From: Intestinibacillus sp. Marseille-P6563
GTDB lineage: Bacteria > Bacillota > Clostridia > Oscillospirales > Butyricicoccaceae
Assembly (NCBI RefSeq): GCF_900604335.1
Contig: NZ_UWOD01000004.1
Coordinates: forward strand, 1-48,297
Length of the DNA: 48,297 bases
Direction: 5' to 3'
Shown here in pieces: positions 38,403 through 47,195 of this stretch. The translations under genes were made by a program, and so were the position numbers. Numbering within the stretch: position 1 is the first letter of the stretch; each line of letters begins with the position of its first letter. Under the pieces are notes generated by a model. It was not told where the DNA came from, did not search any database, and saw nothing but the letters and a program-made list of their open reading frames with translations.

Positions 38403-41400
38403 ATGAGAGACAGAATCAAAGCAGACATCCAAAGGATAATCTCATTTTTGCTGATGCTGGCAATATTACTTCCATCTGAACTAGCCTGGGCAGCGCTAGG
38501 CGACCCGACTGTGCTGCCAAATTTTCGATCGTATCTGTATCGGCAGCAGTACAACCAGAGCGATCCGACGGAGGGTCTGATTCAGGGGAACAACAACGAA
38601 ATTTCGTTTACCAACCCCAAACCGCTCTACTATGTCATCCAAAAAGACGAACTGGTCAACGAGGATGACCCAAATCATGTCAACATTGTAGAAGGACAAA
38701 CCTATCAGGTCCCCCTGCCCGAGCCGCTGGTGTGTTACCGGGATATCGACAATGAAAAGGTCTTCCATGACAAGGGGTTTGTGTTTGCGCGCATCAACGC
38801 CCAAGAGGGCAAAAATTATTTCGAGATCCGCTTTAAAATCGAGGACGGCGAATATGATCTATCCCAACTCTTTGCTGTGCATTTTTCGGTTTCCTGCGTG
38901 CTGGACCAGAAAAAGGCCGATGACATGGATACCGACGAGGACGGTCAAATCACCATTGATACGCAGCCAACCCCGACCGATGTCATCATCGAAGAACTCA
39001 AGCCCGCCCCGCCGGTCGAAACCACATTGACCAAAACCGCGCGGACCAACGGCACCGAAACGACCTGGACGGTGGAGTGCAAGGTAGGCAATAAAGAAGA
39101 CAATATCCCCAATCGGCTGGTGGACACCCTGCCGGTTGGCCTGGACTATGTGGCGGACAGCGCGAGCGTCACGCCCGCAGGAGACGCGCCCACTTATGAC
39201 GATGCAACTCGCACGCTGGAATATATCCTGCCGGACGGTGCCCAAACCGTGACGCTGACGTACAAAACCACACTGTCGCCGGATGTGCTCACCGAGTTCT
39301 GGCAGTATGGCAATCAGCCCAGCTTCACCAACCAGGCGCAGGCCAAGGCCGGGGACACCGTCTGCGCCACGGCTGCAAAGACGGTGTCCTACCCCCTGTC
39401 CCCCCTGCTGGAAAAGGAAGATATAGACACCGACTACGACGAAGAATCCGGCAAATATTTTGTCACCTGGGGCATCACGGTGGATACCAAGGGGCAACCC
39501 CTGAGAAATCTGACCCTGCAAGACACCTACGGACAGGCTCTGCTGCTGGACGAAGAATTTTCCAAATGGGAAATGAAACTGACCTATGTGGACCCGGACC
39601 GGCCCGACCCCCATATCGACATTCAGGAAACAGACGTGGTACGCAATCCGGATACCAACAGCCTGACCATCGATTTGCAGCCGTATCTGGAAAAGATGAG
39701 CGGTTTCCCCGACCAGCCCTTTCAGCTGAGTTATAAAATGGAGATCGACCGCACCGCACTTGAGCAGGGCGCGGCGCAGGAGCAGTTCCGAAACACGGTT
39801 TACGCCGCGTTCCAAACCGACGCGATGACCGAGACAAAAAATTCGGTGACCGTGACCGCCGATTTGCCGGTCAAAACCGAAAACACCCTGCTGACGCAGG
39901 AGGGCAAAAGCTACGATCGGAAGACCCGGGCGCTAAAGTGGAAATCGACCATCAACCCCGGTCTCGGCATCGATGGCATGGCGGTCAACCTGACCAAGGC
40001 GGTCTATGAGGACCGTTTTACGGCAGGGAACCAAAACGGCTATGAAGACCAGACATTCGGTCTGGACGAAGCGGCCCGGCAGACGCAGGAACAGGAGATT
40101 GAGCGGCAGATCAAGCAGCAGTTTGACGAAAAGGGCCTGAACACCGCCACGGTCAAGGTGTCCATCACCGAGGACGATACTGCGCGCGTGCTGCGGGTCG
40201 AGCTGGAAAACACCGGAACCGCAACCATCTCGTTTACCTACAATACCTACCTGCTCAACCCCCAGCACTGGGCAGCCAACCTCCAAACCCGGAATTTCCG
40301 CAACCAGGTCAAGCTTTTGAAAGATGAAACAAAAATCAGCGGCACACCCCTCACCAAGGATGCCACCGCATCGGCCTATGTCCCGGTTTCGCTCACCGTG
40401 CTGCGCAAATGGCCGATGTGGACCTATTACACCGACACCAACCGTCTGCACTGGGAAATCCGGCTCAATGAGCACGCGGCGCCTTTGGGCACCGTCCGCG
40501 TGACCGATACCCTGCCCGATGGGGTCACATATGTGCCCGGCAGCGCGACCGTAGACGGTCAGCCGCTCGATGAGACCGACACCGGCGGCAACTATGTTTC
40601 GGTGGAGGGCAATCAGCTGGTCTTTTACCTGCAAAATGTATCCGCGCAGAAAAATATCCAGTTTTATACCACCGTGGACACCAATGCTTCGGAGTTCCTG
40701 CAAAAGCAGGAAAAGGCCTTTCTCAATACGGCCAAACTGGAAGTTTTCGATAACGGCCAGTGGGTGCAGACCGCAACGGCCCAGGAAACCGCCAAGCTGA
40801 AATATTCCATCCTGCAAAAAACAGCCAAATTGACCGAAGGCGCAGAAAAAGGTGTCCAAGAAGCGCAGTACACCGTGAAGATCAACCCCATGCGCACCGA
40901 ATTGGCCAGCGCGGAAGGCGAAACGGTCGTTGTGCAGGACACGCTGGCCGACGGTCTGGTGCTCGATCTGGAAAGCGTCAAGCTGTATCAGGGCGTGACC
41001 CCGTCCGTGAACAAAACCAATGACACCACGCACGTCTACACCCCGGTGATCAATGCCGGGGAGGCCCTCGAAGTCCAGCCGCAGTTTGATGCCGTGCTCA
41101 ATCAGCTTGAGGTGCCGCTCCCCGCGAGCGACCAGCCCTATGTGTTGACCTATACGGCCTATGTGACCCGGACCGGGGTGGACCTTGACAACCAGGTGCG
41201 CCTGCTGCATACAAACGCGGCCGACAACATGGGCGCCGACAACGAAACCGTCAAGCATATGACGGTCGGCGGCGGCGCGTCGCTGCGTCCGCCCAAGAAC
41301 AGGTATTGCTCGGTGCTGCTCAAAAAGGTCGATTCTTCGACGAATCAGGCTCTGGAGGGCGCGGAATTTGGGCTTTACAGCGACCAGTCGGAAGAAGCGC

Positions 41401-43175
41401 TGTTGGCCATCGGTGTCAGCGGCACCGATGGCGTCTGCACGCTGTCGGTGCCCAAAAGCGCGGTCGCCGGGCTGGATACCCTGTATTATAAGGAGCTGCG
41501 CGCCCCGGACGGATATCTGGTCGGGAACAACCACGACTGGACACCCATCACCATGGACGAGGTGAACGCTTCGGCCGATGCGCCGATCGAGGTTGCAAAC
41601 ACCAAGGCGCAGAACAATCAGCTCGGCCGGCTGCACATCGTGCGGCAGGACGAGAACACCAAGGAACCGCTGGCTGGGGCCGAGTTTACCTTGTACGATG
41701 CCGATGGGCTTGTGGTCACCTACGGCGTGACCAACCTGCGCGGCGAACTGGATTTCGACGGGCTTAAGCCCGATGCAGAATATACGCTCAAGGAAACCGA
41801 CCCGCCGGTAGGCTATCCGCCGATCGAACCGCAAGAAGTCCAAGCAATGCAGGAACCGGAAGCAACCGTGGTGGAAAATGCGGTAACGCTGGTTTCATGC
41901 ACCATCACCAAAACCGATACCGACACCGCTGCACTGCTGTCCGGCGCGACCTTTGGCCTGTATGATACGGCCGATTGCAGCGGGACACCATTGCAATCAA
42001 AAACAACCGACGCGACTGGCACCTGCACATTTTCCAATTTGGACCCCCGCGAGAAGTACTGGGTGCGCGAGCTCCAGCCGCCCGAGGGCTACCTCGCATC
42101 GGACACCATACACACGCTGAACCTGTCCGCAGAACAAGACATCCGGCTTCCCATTTCCAACACCAAGGATAGCTCATCCGGCGGCGATGGCGGCGATGAG
42201 GGCGATGGCGGAAGCAGCGGCGGCTCCGGAGGTGGAGGCGGCGGGGGCGGCGGCGGCAGTGTGAGCCGCTATACGCTGACCTACGACCTGGGCTATGAAA
42301 ACCTGCGCGAGCAGGAAACCTATGCCGCCGGCACGCGGGTCGACCTGGATTGGACCCCGGCCCGCGATGGGTACAGCTTTACCGGCTGGTATACGGATGC
42401 CGCCGGCACCACGCGCGTGACCGCAGTGACCATGGACCGGAACCGCACGGTCTACGCCGGTTGGAAGAAATACACGGTCCCGGATACGCTCAACGACGAG
42501 GACCATTTTGCCTATATCGTCGGCTATCCGGACGGCAACGTGCACCCCGAATGGAACATCACCCGCGGCGAAGTGGCGGCCGTATTCTTCCGGCTGCTCG
42601 ACCCGGATGTGCGCACGCAAAACCTGACCTGGGACTGCACCTTCACCGATGTGCCGCTGAACAGCTGGCACCGCAGCTCGATTGCGACCATGCAGGCCAT
42701 GGGCATCGTCAGCGGGCACAATGCGCAAGCCTTCCGGCCCGATGTGCCCATCACCCGCGCCGAATTTGCGGCCATGGCGTCCCGGTTCGATACGAGCGAT
42801 TTGGAGCCATCGGGCACGTTCTCCGACATCGGCGGCCACTGGGCCGAGGAGGAGATCCGCCGGGCGGCGGCGCTGGGCTGGGTGCGCGGCTATGAGGACG
42901 GCACCTTCCGGCCCGACCAGTATATCACCCGCGCGGAAGCGATGACCCTGGTCAATCACATGCTGCTCCGGCTGCCCGAAACCCCGGACGACCTGCTGGA
43001 GGATATGATTCATTGGCCGGACAATGCAGACCCCCAGTTCTGGTCCTATCTGGCCGTGCAGGAGGCGACCAACAGCCACGACTGCCAGCGGAAACCGGAT
43101 GGCGTTTATGAAACCTGGACCGCCCTTACCCCCAACGAGGACTGGTTCCAGTACAACCACAACCCCGCATGCTGA
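38403..43175 (+). CDS. Large surface protein with SpaA/Cna-B-type domains, B-repeat and SLH domains
   Basis: The 1590-residue protein has a signal peptide (SFLLMLAILLPSELAWA, cleavage near residue 30), then about 900 residues of repeated beta-sandwich adhesin-like domains (DTLPVGLDYVADSASVTPAG; DTLPDGVTYVPGSATVDGQP). Three SpaA-like domains follow near 968, 1073 and 1163 (LLKKVDSSTNQALEGAEFGL and similar), which may form isopeptide bonds. A Gly/Ser linker (1258-1286), an InlB-type B-repeat (YSFTGWYTDAAGTT) and three SLH domains (1360-1530; ITRGEVAAVFFRL, ITRAEFAAMASRF, ITRAEAMTLVNHM) complete it. SLH domains bind pyruvylated wall polymer, so it sits in the S-layer and probably serves adhesion. 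Confidence 0.9.
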   Translation: MRDRIKADIQRIISFLLMLAILLPSELAWAALGDPTVLPNFRSYLYRQQYNQSDPTEGLIQGNNNEISFTNPKPLYYVIQKDELVNEDDPNHVNIVEGQTYQVPLPEPLVCYRDIDNEKVFHDKGFVFARINAQEGKNYFEIRFKIEDGEYDLSQLFAVHFSVSCVLDQKKADDMDTDEDGQITIDTQPTPTDVIIEELKPAPPVETTLTKTARTNGTETTWTVECKVGNKEDNIPNRLVDTLPVGLDYVADSASVTPAGDAPTYDDATRTLEYILPDGAQTVTLTYKTTLSPDVLTEFWQYGNQPSFTNQAQAKAGDTVCATAAKTVSYPLSPLLEKEDIDTDYDEESGKYFVTWGITVDTKGQPLRNLTLQDTYGQALLLDEEFSKWEMKLTYVDPDRPDPHIDIQETDVVRNPDTNSLTIDLQPYLEKMSGFPDQPFQLSYKMEIDRTALEQGAAQEQFRNTVYAAFQTDAMTETKNSVTVTADLPVKTENTLLTQEGKSYDRKTRALKWKSTINPGLGIDGMAVNLTKAVYEDRFTAGNQNGYEDQTFGLDEAARQTQEQEIERQIKQQFDEKGLNTATVKVSITEDDTARVLRVELENTGTATISFTYNTYLLNPQHWAANLQTRNFRNQVKLLKDETKISGTPLTKDATASAYVPVSLTVLRKWPMWTYYTDTNRLHWEIRLNEHAAPLGTVRVTDTLPDGVTYVPGSATVDGQPLDETDTGGNYVSVEGNQLVFYLQNVSAQKNIQFYTTVDTNASEFLQKQEKAFLNTAKLEVFDNGQWVQTATAQETAKLKYSILQKTAKLTEGAEKGVQEAQYTVKINPMRTELASAEGETVVVQDTLADGLVLDLESVKLYQGVTPSVNKTNDTTHVYTPVINAGEALEVQPQFDAVLNQLEVPLPASDQPYVLTYTAYVTRTGVDLDNQVRLLHTNAADNMGADNETVKHMTVGGGASLRPPKNRYCSVLLKKVDSSTNQALEGAEFGLYSDQSEEALLAIGVSGTDGVCTLSVPKSAVAGLDTLYYKELRAPDGYLVGNNHDWTPITMDEVNASADAPIEVANTKAQNNQLGRLHIVRQDENTKEPLAGAEFTLYDADGLVVTYGVTNLRGELDFDGLKPDAEYTLKETDPPVGYPPIEPQEVQAMQEPEATVVENAVTLVSCTITKTDTDTAALLSGATFGLYDTADCSGTPLQSKTTDATGTCTFSNLDPREKYWVRELQPPEGYLASDTIHTLNLSAEQDIRLPISNTKDSSSGGDGGDEGDGGSSGGSGGGGGGGGGGSVSRYTLTYDLGYENLREQETYAAGTRVDLDWTPARDGYSFTGWYTDAAGTTRVTAVTMDRNRTVYAGWKKYTVPDTLNDEDHFAYIVGYPDGNVHPEWNITRGEVAAVFFRLLDPDVRTQNLTWDCTFTDVPLNSWHRSSIATMQAMGIVSGHNAQAFRPDVPITRAEFAAMASRFDTSDLEPSGTFSDIGGHWAEEEIRRAAALGWVRGYEDGTFRPDQYITRAEAMTLVNHMLLRLPETPDDLLEDMIHWPDNADPQFWSYLAVQEATNSHDCQRKPDGVYETWTALTPNEDWFQYNHNPAC

Positions 43176-43220
43176 AACAGCAAAGAGCCGACATGAAACC
43201 ATGTCGGCTCTTTGCTGTTT
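43175..43220. terminator. Bidirectional terminator shared by convergent genes
   Basis: A perfect 21-base stem (43175-43195 with 43200-43220, loop AAAC; core CAAAGAGCCGACATG) with A/T ends overlaps the stop of both the surface-protein gene and the convergent chemoreceptor gene. Confidence 0.93.
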
Positions 43221-45339
43221 AATATTTCAGATCATAGTCGCTGGTGAAGCCCATTTCGGGTGCCGGTTTTGCAATCGGCGCCGCAGAAGGCGTTTCGTCG
43301 ATGCGGAAGGTGCTGATCAGCGACTGCATCATGGCTGCCTGCCCGGAAAGTTCCTCACTGGCCGCCGCACTTTCTTCTGCCGTTGCCGAGTTGGTATGGA
43401 CAACCGAAGAAACCTGATTGAGGCCCTGGGTGATCTGGGCGATCGCTTCGGCTTCTTCCGCCGCGTTTTGAGAAATCTCCATGACCGCCGTAATGACCTG
43501 CTTGGCGTAGACCGACGTTTCTTCCAGGACCGACGCCGTATCGCCGGCCAGCAAGCTGCCCTTGTTGACCGCTTCGATCGAATTGAGGATCAGTTCCTGG
43601 GTCTTCTGGGAAGCTTCGGCCGATTTGCCGGCCAGGTTGCGCACTTCATCCGCCACGACGGCAAATCCCTTGCCGGCCGCGCCCGCGCGCGCCGCTTCCA
43701 CGGCTGCATTGAGCGCCAGGATATTGGTCTGGAACGCGATGTCGTCAATGGTCTTGATGATGCCCTGAATGATATCGGATGTCTGCTTGATTTCGCCCAT
43801 GGCCGATACCAGATCGCGCATTTTGTCGGTGCACATTCCCAGCTTTTCGCCCGCGAACTTGCTTTGCTCGTTGGCATGTTCGGCCTGTTTTGCTGTATGC
43901 GAGATTTTCTGCGAGATTTCCGAAGCCGATGCCGAAAGCTCCTGCACCGAGCTTGCCTGCTCGGTCGAGCCCTGCGCCAGCGCCTGTGCCCCGCTGGCCA
44001 CCTGATTGGCGCCTGCGTCGACCTGGCTGGCCGCTACGCGCACCTGCGACATGGTTTCTTTCATGGCATCGGTGATGCCGTGCAGTGACTGCTGAATCTG
44101 TACAAAGTCGCCGCGGTAGAGAGCCGGGGTCTGGGCGGTGAGATTTTTGTTCGAGATTTCACCCAGTACATGGGCAATATCCGAAATGATCTCTTTCAGA
44201 CCGGTTTGCGTATGCGCAAAGACCTCTTCCAGGTCGCCGATCTCGTCGTTGGTTTGGCGTTCGATGTCCGAACTCAGATTGCCCTTGGCAAATTCCTGGG
44301 CCACCTGGCCGATCAATTGCAGGGGTTTGACTAGAGCACGGGTCCGGAACAGACAAATAAGCGAAGTAATGACGATGCACAGCAGGAACCCAATCGCCAG
44401 AATGGCAAAGATCATCATGATCTGCTGCATGTACTCGCTGCCGGGCAGACAGGCCAGAACCGTCCAGTGGTACAGCTCAATAAAGCTGGTGCCGCCATAA
44501 TAGGTCGTGCCGTTGCGCTGGTACTTGATCACCTCGCTGCTTTGGTTGTTTTCCAGCAGCTGCTTCATATTGTCCGAATACTGGATGTCTTTCAGGTTGC
44601 TCATCAGGACCGTGCTGTCCGGGTGATAAATGATATTCTGGGCCGAATCGTACACGGTGATATAGCCGTTTTCACCGATCTGGATTTGGCTGAAATATTC
44701 CATCAGGCTGTCCAGCGACAGGTCAATGCCGACCACGCCGATCATTTCCCCGGCCGCATTGTTGTACGGTACGGCGGCGGTCACGACCAGATTGCCGGTC
44801 GAAGCATCCTCATACGCCGGTGTCAGGATGCTGACGCCCGGATTCTGCTCCAAAAGCTGATACCAGATGCGTCCGGTGATGTCAAACGAAGCGTCAGTGA
44901 TGTATCCGTCCGACTGGATGACCTGGTTATTTTTCACGCCAGCCAGCCAGACGCTCTGCACGGTTTCCCCGCCGACCGAGTCGGCATATTGCAGATCGCG
45001 CAGCGTCTGCTGGTAAAGCGGCGACGTTTCAAACCGGTAAGTCGCCGGCGATTGCTCCATCTGCGTCATGATCTGCCGCACCGAGCTTCGGTCGCTGACA
45101 AACTTTTCGCTGACGAAAAAAGGCTCAAAATATTGCGTGACCTGGCTCGAGACCGAATCCATCTGGTTTTCGATGTCCTGGTTTTGCAGGGTACAGATCG
45201 TATTGACGACCGTTGCGGTGATGATGATTGCCAGGATGATCAGAATAATTGCGGTGGGTATTGCGGTGTTGAGGATCATTTTTCCACTGACCCCAAGTCG
45301 AAAGTGTTTCTTCTCTTCTTTGGTTTCCGCCAAAAGCAT
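43219..45339 (-). CDS. Methyl-accepting chemotaxis protein with dCache sensor
   Basis: The 706-residue receptor has a first membrane helix near 22-45 ([20 protein letters not shown]), a dCache-type outer domain to about 295 ([36 protein letters not shown]), a second helix near 300-325, a HAMP domain, and the signalling domain with the conserved tip ([40 protein letters not shown]). It binds a small ligand outside and controls CheA and flagellar rotation. AGGAGGGG precedes the ATG. No CheBR pentapeptide is at its end. It fits the motile lifestyle shown by the flagellin gene. Confidence 0.95.
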   Translation of the reverse strand: MLLAETKEEKKHFRLGVSGKMILNTAIPTAIILIILAIIITATVVNTICTLQNQDIENQMDSVSSQVTQYFEPFFVSEKFVSDRSSVRQIMTQMEQSPATYRFETSPLYQQTLRDLQYADSVGGETVQSVWLAGVKNNQVIQSDGYITDASFDITGRIWYQLLEQNPGVSILTPAYEDASTGNLVVTAAVPYNNAAGEMIGVVGIDLSLDSLMEYFSQIQIGENGYITVYDSAQNIIYHPDSTVLMSNLKDIQYSDNMKQLLENNQSSEVIKYQRNGTTYYGGTSFIELYHWTVLACLPGSEYMQQIMMIFAILAIGFLLCIVITSLICLFRTRALVKPLQLIGQVAQEFAKGNLSSDIERQTNDEIGDLEEVFAHTQTGLKEIISDIAHVLGEISNKNLTAQTPALYRGDFVQIQQSLHGITDAMKETMSQVRVAASQVDAGANQVASGAQALAQGSTEQASSVQELSASASEISQKISHTAKQAEHANEQSKFAGEKLGMCTDKMRDLVSAMGEIKQTSDIIQGIIKTIDDIAFQTNILALNAAVEAARAGAAGKGFAVVADEVRNLAGKSAEASQKTQELILNSIEAVNKGSLLAGDTASVLEETSVYAKQVITAVMEISQNAAEEAEAIAQITQGLNQVSSVVHTNSATAEESAAASEELSGQAAMMQSLISTFRIDETPSAAPIAKPAPEMGFTSDYDLKY

Positions 45340-45365
45340 GATTTACGTTTTCCCCTCCTATAATT

Positions 45366-45386
45366 TTTTCATGTCCCCCATGAAAA
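45366..45386. promoter_or_regulatory. Inverted repeat in the chemoreceptor leader
   Basis: TTTTCATG and CATGAAAA with a five-base spacer lie just before the ribosome site of the chemoreceptor gene. It could be an operator or an RNA stem. Confidence 0.45.
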
Positions 45387-45404
45387 GTGAATAATTTTAT
45401 AAAA

Positions 45405-45447
45405 AAAGACACATCTCCCAGAGATCAAAACGGGGAGATGTGCCTAT
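45405..45447 (-). terminator. Terminator after the PucR gene
   Basis: GACACATCTCCC (45408-45419) pairs with GGGAGATGTGCC (45433-45444) apart from one wobble. Read on the minus strand it is followed by seven Ts; on the plus strand by TATTTTTA. It separates the pucR transcript from the chemoreceptor gene. Confidence 0.8.
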
Positions 45448-45761
45448 TTTTACGCACGACAAAAAGACAGACTTTGTCTGCCCGGTGGAGTATAATGCAA
45501 AGAAGAATCGCTGGTCAAGTCCCCGGTTGATAAAATTTTAAGAGGTAACTCAATGCGCGCCCACTTTGGGATATATATTCATATATATCGGATATATATA
45601 CAAACACATACATTATACCAAACGACCAAAAAAAGCAAGTCTAATTTTGCATATTTTCCTCAATTGTGCAAATTTGGTTTAAAACTGTGTAAAATTTTAT
45701 TTTGCAAACTTCCATCTGCGGCCGGCTTCCAATACCTTGAGCGCCTCGGCACAAACCTTTA
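45448..45761. other. AT-rich intergenic region
   Basis: The stretch has a run of ATATAT-type repeats around 45573-45600 (GGATATATATTCATATATAT and a second GGATATATATAC) and a short inverted repeat AGACA/TGTCT near 45468-45480. No convincing gene is seen; a 70-codon frame from 45553 has low-complexity, unconvincing content. Confidence 0.5.
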
Positions 45762-46925
45762 TTAGATTTCCCCCTGACGCAGGAAGTCCCGTATCTGAAA
45801 AGCCGTGAGCAGCTCAAAGCAGGCCGCCGGGTCATCCAGGCGGTAGCCCAGCTTGTCGCGCAGGATGGTGATGCGGTGGCTGATCGTATTGCGGTGAAAA
45901 AACGACTGCGCCGCGATGGCCTGGATGCTGCCCTGATGCACCAGATATAAATAGAGCGTCTGCGCAAAGTCGCTGCCGTGCCGGGCGTCGTAATCGAGCA
46001 CCGCGCCCAGCTGCTCACGGACATAGCCCTCCAAAAAGTCGCGGTTCGGCACCTCGAGCAGTAGGCGGAAAAAGCCCATGTCGTCGTAGCTGGCCCGGCT
46101 TTTTCCCTGGCTTTTGCCCCAGTGCAGGGCAGCTTGCGCCTGTTCCAAGCTGTTTGCCAGCCGGCCCAGTCCCGGTACTTGCCCGCCGATGCCGGCCGCG
46201 ACCGTCCGGTTGGCAAACCGCGCTTGCAGCCCGGTTTGCAGGGCTTGGACCAGCTCCTCGACCGCGTCCCGCCCATCGGCCCGGCAGACCATCCACGGAT
46301 TGGGGTTTTCCAGCAGCGCAAAGGCTGGATGCGGCAGCAGAAAGCCGGAAATCCAGTCGCGCAGCACCGGGTCGGCCGGGGCTTCGGGGGAGATTTGCAG
46401 CTGCACCACATAATACGGCCCCTGCGGGGCAAAGCCCTGGTCGGCCAGCAGCCGCAGCGCCGGACCCTGCGCGGCCTCGCGGTCGAGCAGGGTCAAAAAC
46501 GCCCGCCCGATGGCCTCATCGCGCCGGGCGTCGGTAAAGATGCGGTCGCAGTAATCGCGGGTAATGTCGTAAATGTGGATGTGCCAGGGCATCGCAAACA
46601 GCGGAAATCCCTCGGCGTTGCAGAAATCCAGCACTTCGGGCGGGATGCTCCGCCGGTTCAGATACGGCCCCTCGTTGACGATCAGGCCACAGGCGTGCTG
46701 CCGGAAAATGCTGTGCAGCAGCTTGAGCAGCCAGCCCTCGTCTTTGCCGCTGAGCACGCCGGTGGTGAGAATCAGTTCCCCGCCGTACAAAAACTCCGAT
46801 GTGGTGTAATCTTCGGACACATAAACCCAGCGCATGCAGTTGGTCAGCCCTCGTTCCCCGGCCAAAAGCTGCAACTGAAACCGCTGCCGGGTGTCCTCAT
46901 AAACGTCGCGCAGCAACAATGCCAC
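45762..46925 (-). CDS. PucR family transcriptional regulator
   Basis: The protein of about 387 residues has the PucR build: an N-terminal sensory domain (LLLRDVYEDTRQRFQLQLLA, YTTSEFLYGGELILTTGVLS), a middle GGDEF-like part, and a C-terminal helix-turn-helix (LYLVHQGSIQAIAAQSFFHR, NTISHRITILRDKLGYRLDD). Family members sense a metabolite and control catabolic genes, in several cases amino acid or GABA use. The start is uncertain: GTG at 46925 has AAGGGGG eight bases upstream; an ATG at 46946 overlaps that site. It is divergent from the aminotransferase gene, its likely target. Confidence 0.9.
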   Translation of the reverse strand: MALLLRDVYEDTRQRFQLQLLAGERGLTNCMRWVYVSEDYTTSEFLYGGELILTTGVLSGKDEGWLLKLLHSIFRQHACGLIVNEGPYLNRRSIPPEVLDFCNAEGFPLFAMPWHIHIYDITRDYCDRIFTDARRDEAIGRAFLTLLDREAAQGPALRLLADQGFAPQGPYYVVQLQISPEAPADPVLRDWISGFLLPHPAFALLENPNPWMVCRADGRDAVEELVQALQTGLQARFANRTVAAGIGGQVPGLGRLANSLEQAQAALHWGKSQGKSRASYDDMGFFRLLLEVPNRDFLEGYVREQLGAVLDYDARHGSDFAQTLYLYLVHQGSIQAIAAQSFFHRNTISHRITILRDKLGYRLDDPAACFELLTAFQIRDFLRQGEI

Positions 46926-47000
46926 ACGCACCGCCCCCTTTTGCATTTGATTGTGATATACACACAATCGGCTGGTTTACTGCGCAGCATAAGTTCTATG

Positions 47001-47023
47001 CTGTTGTGCTGGTTGCACAACAG
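47001..47023. promoter_or_regulatory. Candidate PucR operator
   Basis: CTGTTGTGC and GCACAACAG form a perfect nine-base inverted repeat with a five-base spacer, between the divergent pucR and aminotransferase genes and about 30 bases before the -35 box of the latter, an activator-like place. Confidence 0.65.
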
Positions 47024-47051
47024 TGCAATTTTTTATTGGGACGTGCGACTC

Positions 47052-47080
47052 TTGCCTCTGCGAAACAAATCCTCTATACT
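47052..47080 (+). promoter_or_regulatory. SigA-type promoter of the aminotransferase gene
   Basis: TTGCCT at 47052-47057 and TATACT at 47075-47080 are 17 bases apart. The leader of roughly 110 bases holds a stem structure. Confidence 0.7.
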
Positions 47081-47100
47081 GCATACAGAAATAAAAACAC

Positions 47101-47169
47101 AGCAGCGGCTGATGTTCGGATGAAATGGCGAATGCAACGACGCATTTTATCGGGATATTGGCCGCTGCT
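47101..47169 (+). promoter_or_regulatory. Structured leader of the aminotransferase mRNA
   Basis: AGCAGCGGC (47101-47109) pairs perfectly with GCCGCTGCT (47161-47169), closing a 51-base interior with a nested stem AATGC/GCATT (47131-47146). It ends 11 bases before the AGGAGG site. No known riboswitch class is recognised. Confidence 0.5.
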
Positions 47170-47195
47170 CTTTGCAGATTAGGAGGTTTTCCCTT

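Noticed and set aside
39933-41843. Long open frame on the minus strand inside the SLH protein gene
   Set aside because: It is opposite a clearly real gene with signal peptide and known domains; the frame is open because of GC-rich codon pattern and has no family features.
45553-45765. 70-codon plus-strand frame after a GAGGT box
   Set aside because: The peptide is low-complexity (repeats of isoleucine and tyrosine from ATAT tracts) and overlaps the end of pucR on the other strand.
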